Origin: Coptodactyla brooksi
Taxonomy: Eukaryota > Arthropoda > Insecta > Coleoptera > Scarabaeidae
DNA length: 44,697 bases
NCBI GenBank assembly: GCA_033557675.1
Contig: JAWQRM010000014.1
Span: 1 to 44,697 of the forward strand
Reading direction: 5' to 3'
Below the pieces are notes generated by a model, which worked only from the letters and a program-made list of their open reading frames with translations, was not told where the DNA came from and did no database searches. This document shows, in pieces, positions 39,825 to 44,697 of the stretch. Every line of letters starts with the position of its first letter. The stretch's first letter is position 1. The position numbers and the translations under genes were made by a program.

Positions 39825-41753
39825 ATGAGCTTGCCGACGCTTTACGAGTATTATACCTCCGGCGGTGTTACCGAAGGGCTGAACGCCGATCGGGCCCACT
39901 TCACCCTGAACGAAAGGAACATCACGTTGTACAGCGGTGCGCTGCACTACTTCAGGGTACCGCAGGAGTACTGGAGGGACAGAATTCGAAAGATGAAAGC
40001 CGCGGGTCTGAACACCGTCGAAACGTACGTGCCGTGGAACTTGCACGAACCGGAACCGGGAGCGTACGATTTCGGGCGGGGCGGCTCCGACTTCCAGGAC
40101 CTCCTAGACGTCGAGAAGTTTCTGAAAACGGTCCAGGAAGAGGACATGCTGGCGATCGTCCGTCCCGGACCGTACATATGTTCGGAATGGGATTTCGGGG
40201 GCATGCCCGCCTGGCTGTTGAGGGAGGACGGGATCAGGGTGAGGACGTCCGACGAACGTTTCATGAAGTACGTAACCGGATTCTTCAACGCCCTCCTCGC
40301 CATCTTGGCCGCCCTGCAGTTCACCAGGGGAGGGCCGATCGTCGCCCTGCAAATCGAGAACGAGTACGGAAGCGCGCACACCTTGGAGAACCCGATCGAC
40401 CTGGTCTACTTGGAGCAGTTACGTCAATTGATGCACGGCAACGGAATAGTGGAGCTGTTGGTGACCTCCGACGGGCCCTCCTACGGTAATTACTCGCAAA
40501 TGGAAGGGGTGCTGTACACGGCCAACTTTCAGGACAACCCCGAGGAAGAGCTCGCTCTCGTCGAGAAGTACCAGCCGGGGAAACCGCTCATGGTCATGGA
40601 GTATTGGAGCGGGTGGTTCGACCACTGGTTGGGGCAACACCAGACGAGGCCGATCGAGAAGTTCAGTTCCGTGTTGGAGACGATTTTGGATTACCCCTCT
40701 TCGGTTAACTTTTACATGTTCCACGGCGGCACGAATTTCGGTTTCATGAACGGGGCGAACCTGCTCGGCCTGACGGACGCGGGCGTAAAACACGACACGA
40801 CCAGTTACGACTACGACGCGCCCCTCGCGGAAAACGGCGACTATACGGACAAATACTACGCCCTAAAAGAAATCATCGCCGAACGCGCCCAGGTCGACCT
40901 GAAGCTCCCGCCGATGCCCGAGTTGACTCCGAGGATCGCTTACGATCCGATCGAGGTCACCGGCGAAATTCGCATATCGGACCTGCTCGAGGGCGAGCCG
41001 TTCGTCGAGATCGACCAGGTCGTCTCCGTGGAACACTTGCCCGTAAACGACGGGACCGGCCAAAAGTACGGGTACACCGTTTACAAGAAGGAGCACCTCG
41101 GCATCCCCGCAAATTCCGAACTGAAAATCGAGGGCAGGGTCTACGATACCGTCCTCGTCCTCGTCGACGGGAAACTCAAGTCGAAAGTCCTGACGTCGTC
41201 GGACGACGTCAACGGTTTCGGATACTGGAGGAAGAAGGATTCCGTGCTGAACCTGGGCGAGGAATCGTACGAGGACGCGACTCTCGAGCTGGTCGTCGAG
41301 AATTCGGGACGGGTCAATTTCGGAACGCTCAGCCAGTTCGACCAGCAGAAAGGGTTGTGGCAGGGAAGCGTCCAAATCAACGGCGAAAGCCTGTACGGCT
41401 GGAAGGTGCATTGCTTGGAATTCAAGAAATCGTGGACGAACTCGTTGAGCGGGTGGAAGGCCCCGACGTTCGCGGAGGGCCCGGCTCTGTACAGGGCCGT
41501 GCTAAACGTCGACAACCCCACCCGGGACACCTACGTCGACCTCAGGGACTGGAGGAAAGGGATCGCGATCGTCAACGGTTTCGTCCTGTCCAGGCACTTC
41601 AAGGTCGGCCCGCAACAGGCCGCTTATCTCCCGGCTCCGCTCTTAAAATCGGGAGATAACGAAATCATATTTTTCGAGCACTTCGTCCCGAACGATAAAA
41701 TTACTTTCTTAACCGATATGGTGTACGGTAGTTTTGAAGAGTCCGCTAAATAA
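39825..41753 (+). CDS. GH35 beta-galactosidase (GLB1L2/3-like)
   Basis: Retaining glycoside hydrolase of family 35, predicted to remove terminal beta-galactose. One uninterrupted frame of 642 residues. Hallmarks in order are YSGALHYFRVPQEYWRDR, TYVPWNLHEPEPG, RPGPYICSEWDFGG, the acid/base glutamate E180 in IENEYG, the nucleophile E259 in MEYWSGW, YMFHGGTNFGFMNG and TSYDYDAPL. A C-terminal jelly-roll part has LPVNDGTGQKYGY, GRVNFG and QQAAYLP. The MEYW and GRVNF forms put it with GLB1L2-type proteins, not lysosomal GLB1. No signal peptide is visible at MSLPTLYEYY. An earlier ATG at 39779 lies in another frame. The gene is intronless, unlike its neighbours, and its 3' end converges with the peroxidase 158 bases away. 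Confidence 0.95.
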   Translation: MSLPTLYEYYTSGGVTEGLNADRAHFTLNERNITLYSGALHYFRVPQEYWRDRIRKMKAAGLNTVETYVPWNLHEPEPGAYDFGRGGSDFQDLLDVEKFLKTVQEEDMLAIVRPGPYICSEWDFGGMPAWLLREDGIRVRTSDERFMKYVTGFFNALLAILAALQFTRGGPIVALQIENEYGSAHTLENPIDLVYLEQLRQLMHGNGIVELLVTSDGPSYGNYSQMEGVLYTANFQDNPEEELALVEKYQPGKPLMVMEYWSGWFDHWLGQHQTRPIEKFSSVLETILDYPSSVNFYMFHGGTNFGFMNGANLLGLTDAGVKHDTTSYDYDAPLAENGDYTDKYYALKEIIAERAQVDLKLPPMPELTPRIAYDPIEVTGEIRISDLLEGEPFVEIDQVVSVEHLPVNDGTGQKYGYTVYKKEHLGIPANSELKIEGRVYDTVLVLVDGKLKSKVLTSSDDVNGFGYWRKKDSVLNLGEESYEDATLELVVENSGRVNFGTLSQFDQQKGLWQGSVQINGESLYGWKVHCLEFKKSWTNSLSGWKAPTFAEGPALYRAVLNVDNPTRDTYVDLRDWRKGIAIVNGFVLSRHFKVGPQQAAYLPAPLLKSGDNEIIFFEHFVPNDKITFLTDMVYGSFEESAK

Positions 41754-41754
41754 A
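41749..41754 (+). terminator. Poly(A) signal overlapping the GH35 stop codon
   Basis: AATAAA at 41749-41754 includes the TAA stop (41751-41753). A T-rich tract follows, so the 3' UTR could be extremely short. Confidence 0.5.
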
Positions 41755-41776
41755 GAAAATGAGCTTATCCGTTTGT

Positions 41777-41782
41777 TTTATT
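41777..41782 (-). terminator. Poly(A) signal of the peroxidase
   Basis: TTTATT on the plus strand (AATAAA on the minus strand), 128 bases beyond the peroxidase stop codon and only 24 bases past the GH35 stop. Confidence 0.5.
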
Positions 41783-41910
41783 TTATATAAAAGGTCACCT
41801 AAGTATATTTACATTGTTAACGTAACTTATAAATAGTAATGTTTCCTTATCTGTCGCACGGTGGATTCTAAACGTATATTATTTACAATATCTTCTTCAC
41901 GGTAACGTGC

Positions 41911-44618
41911 TCACTTCTTATAGAAAAAGTCGTGCGGTGGATTTTCTAACGAGCTCTGATGGAACCCTGTATTATCGTCCCTCCAATAACTTAAATCGAC
42001 GGCCGGAATTTGTTCGCACGATACGACCGGGTTCCTACGAAAAATTATATTAAAAAGTAAATTTATTGTCATGTTGCAAAAGTAATTTTGAGCCCTCTAG
42101 CTTCGAAAAAAATAAATAATTTCCTCGACGGAAGGCATCAAAAACAAATATTAAAGTCGTCTATTTCAGAAAGTTATTATTTGAATGATACCCATTTCTG
42201 TGCAAAATATTCCCTACCCTATCGTAACGATTTGCACTTTTCCTTCGATAGTAAAATAATACATTCTGCGAAAAAAAAATAAGAGTTAGCGAGACAAAAA
42301 CAAAGTGTACCTGCAGTAACGACAACTGCAAAGTCACTGCGATTAAATCACACTGGGCCGTGACTTATCGTTCTTTCTTCCCACTCTTTCAATTTTTCTT
42401 GTTATGTTGCGCTGTCTCGCTCGGTCTGGAAGTGAACGAGGTTCGGCCCGTCCTACTTCCGCTCACTATTAAATTCCTATAGGGCTAATCGTACGTCGCC
42501 AATCGGTATACTATTTTACGTGATGTTCCGTTTTTTTCTTCATTTCGAAGAATAAAAGAGATTCATATTCCGAAACAGACCGATTATACATTTGCTCATA
42601 TTCACCCTTGTAAATTTTATTTGATTGAATAGTTCACATAACTAATTGCCGTGCAGAGTCGGAAATTACTTTTGCAGCAACCTGACGTTAATAATTTTAC
42701 TTACGATGGGGATATTTTTATAAATCCTCTGGGTTGCATGCTTCTGACGTTTGCGTTATCGCAAAACAACCTTGCCAAGCTGGTTTTCCTAATTTCGTTC
42801 AGTTGCCCTACAAAGAAAGGGTGAAACGACCGAAATAAATTCGCGCGTACGTTACCTAACGTGAATCCCGTCGGTCCGGAATTTTCGAACCAGAATCTAT
42901 CGCCGGCCCTCGTCCTGTAGAACTGTTCCGTAAGGATGCACAGGAAGGTCGGCCCGGATAACGTTCCCGAAACCAACTTTTCCAACGACCCCCCGACCGT
43001 CAAATCGACGTCGTCGACGTGTTCGTATAAATTTTGCAGTCTCTCGACGTTCTGAGAAATAATAAAATCGACAACCATAAAGATAATAATGCGGGGAAAT
43101 TTCTCACGTCCTGCGTCATAACGTCCAATAGGTCGGCGAAGGTGGAGGCTCTCGGCAGTCCGCAGAAATTCCTCATCTCGTTGTACGATCCCAAACCGTG
43201 GTCTCTGTTCCTCTGAATGTCGAACGCTTTTAGATCCTGGCCGAAGAACTGACCCATTCTGAACATGAACTGCGTGATTTCGCTGTCGTGGAATCTGTCC
43301 GATTTCAGTTCCGGTTGCGAGGCCATCCCCCTCGTCAGGTCGTCGAAGTTTGAACCCTGCTCCAAAACTGCCGGCCTGTTGAACCAGTCGCTCATCCTGA
43401 TGTTTCCCATGTTGTTCCTGTATTCGCCCACGAGACTGAAAACACGCGGAACGAATAAAAGAGCGCCCGCGATCGTGTCAGTCACGTAACGTACTCTAGA
43501 TGTCCCGCAATCAAAGAATGGAAGAACCTAAAAGCCGCGGTCGCGTGTTCGTTTATAACGGTGGGATCGACGTTTTCGTCGTAATCGTCGACGAAATCCT
43601 TCGTGTCGTATATTATCTTGTTCTTCAGCGAATTACCGACGCCTATAAAGATCGGCAACCATTCGTAGTAAGAGATGAACTGGTGCTGGGCGATATTGAT
43701 CTTTTTAGCCTCTTGGTACAGCGTTTCGTCGTCCCAGTGCGGATTGATCTTGGACAGAGCGCCGGCCAGCCTATTGTGCTCCCTGAACAGGACGACTTGG
43801 AGGACCGTCAGTTGAGGATTTTGATTCACCCTGACGTCGCCTGGAAATCGTTTTCGTTCGACCGGCGGCAAGCCACTTTTCTCCCCTCCGATACGTACCG
43901 GCCATGTAGCAAGGTTCTCGGGGATTCAGCCTCAGATCGCAGACTCCCGACGCGTTGGTGTTCCTCGGCAGCCATTCCTGTCCGTTCCGGTATTCCCCGA
44001 TCAGCCTTCCCCCCTGGAACGCCCTGACCTGGGCTCCTATTTGATTTGTATTACCGTAAACCACGGATAAGTCCAAAAAGTGGTTTACAGCTGTGATCTT
44101 AAATAATCAGAATTAAACGAGGGCGACTTCCCCCCTCCCCCATTTTGCGTTCCCCGTCGCTCCCGGCTTAGCTTAATAATAGTAATAGGAGGTTACCTGT
44201 TCGGCCGGCTGACTACCCCCGACGCAGTTCCTATCTCTGTCGGTTATGGTTCGCACGAAGGTCATGCAGTTCTGGGGCTGTTGGGCGTTTTGGTTGATGG
44301 GATCGTCCCTCGCGATCACCATGGGGTAACAGTGCTGCGGCGAGTTGGCCAACTCGAGCAATTGTCCGGACGCGGAGCAGCAGACGGTGTCGTGGGGTTC
44401 TGGCGTGAAATTTTCTCAACGTTAGATGGCCGATTTCGGTCGCGGCGATCGTGACTTACGCGCTTGGGTGCTGCCCGCGATCATGCTCATGTCGTGCGTG
44501 ATGATCTGGCCGTACTGCATCGCGGCGACGGTGAACTTGGGATCCTGGACGGGCACGTCGGGATAGAGGATCAGGCTGAGGGACCTCGCGGGCGGCAGGG
44601 GTACACCTGCTTCGTCGC
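41911..44618 (-). CDS. Animal haem peroxidase, C-terminal part (5' end outside window)
   Basis: Haem-dependent peroxidase of the peroxidasin/myeloperoxidase superfamily, close in type to insect chorion peroxidases. Seven minus-strand exons: 44618-44460, 44399-44197, 44097-43899, 43840-43495, 43435-43107, 43051-42705 and 42034-41911. All phases fit, giving about 568 residues. The distal site is QYGQIITHDMS (catalytic His, calcium-site Asp). The FLDLSVVYGN calcium loop, the catalytic Arg in LFREHNRLAG and the proximal His in AFRFFHSLIAG follow. DIQRNRDHGLGSYNEMR and SGPTFLCILTEQFYRTRAGDRFW are family signatures. The last exon, coding SCEQIPAVDLSYW and ending FFYKK, is short and follows a 670-base intron; other introns are 54-99 bases. 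The acceptor at 44618 is purine-rich and less certain. The N-terminus with any signal peptide lies to the right. Confidence 0.94.
42035..42704. other. Last intron of the peroxidase gene
   Basis: 670 bases between peroxidase exons with minus-strand donor GTAAGT ending at 42704 and acceptor CGTAG at 42035-42039. No gene or clear repeat was recognised inside it. Confidence 0.75.
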
Positions 44619-44697
44619 CTGCATTTTTTCATTGGTCTGTTTGTCGGGCCGTTTATCTTTGTTGCCGCGTTAACCGGTACGCTGTATGTCGCCACGC

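Noticed and set aside
40863..41411. 182-codon minus-strand frame inside GH35
   Set aside because: Antisense shadow of GC-rich coding sequence with no recognisable motif.
43500..44027. 175-codon plus-strand frame
   Set aside because: Antisense to the peroxidase exons, whose splice phases and active-site motifs are consistent.

Overview
The window is nuclear DNA of an animal, most likely an insect. Genes are split by GT-AG introns that are often only 50-65 nt long. Coding exons are rich in CpG, introns and spacers are AT-rich, and the proteins are closest in type to arthropod or general animal families. Fibrillin is, as far as I recall, missing from Drosophila, so a non-dipteran insect (for example a beetle) is a reasonable guess. 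The sequence itself does not fix the order.

The left 18 kb (804-18468, + strand) is one gene in 33 visible exons. It encodes a fibrillin of about 2,820 residues in the window, lacking only its N-terminal signal-peptide exon. Its domain order (FUN, three EGF, hybrid 1, then calcium-binding EGF arrays separated by seven TB domains and hybrid 2, then a furin-cleaved C-propeptide) matches human fibrillin-1 block for block, with one extra EGF in the first array.

The right part is a compact set of housekeeping and enzyme genes. They are transaldolase (+, 20144-21446), tubulin-folding cofactor B (+, 22617-23444), the DEAD-box helicase DDX10/Dbp4 (-, 25515-27829), Cu/Zn superoxide dismutase (-, 29144-29697), exportin-4 (+, 31699-36001), a TMEM183-family F-box-like protein (+, 37385-38502), a GH35 beta-galactosidase (+, 39825-41753) and the C-terminal part of an animal haem peroxidase (-, 41911-44618, entering from beyond the right edge). 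TBCB/DDX10 and GH35/peroxidase converge; SOD1/XPO4 diverge. The genes do not form one pathway.

Spacers and long fibrillin introns carry foldback or MITE-like inverted repeats, a repeat family with two copies in the window and a hammerhead-like core in one of them, twin long hairpins, and a diverged duplication upstream of exportin-4. No complete coding transposon, rRNA, tRNA or CRISPR array was recognised. No clearly new multi-gene system was found. The best leads are an RGD motif sitting in TB7 rather than TB4 of fibrillin, an asprosin-like C-propeptide, a TMEM183 homologue without a membrane segment, and several unusual transcript ends and leaders.
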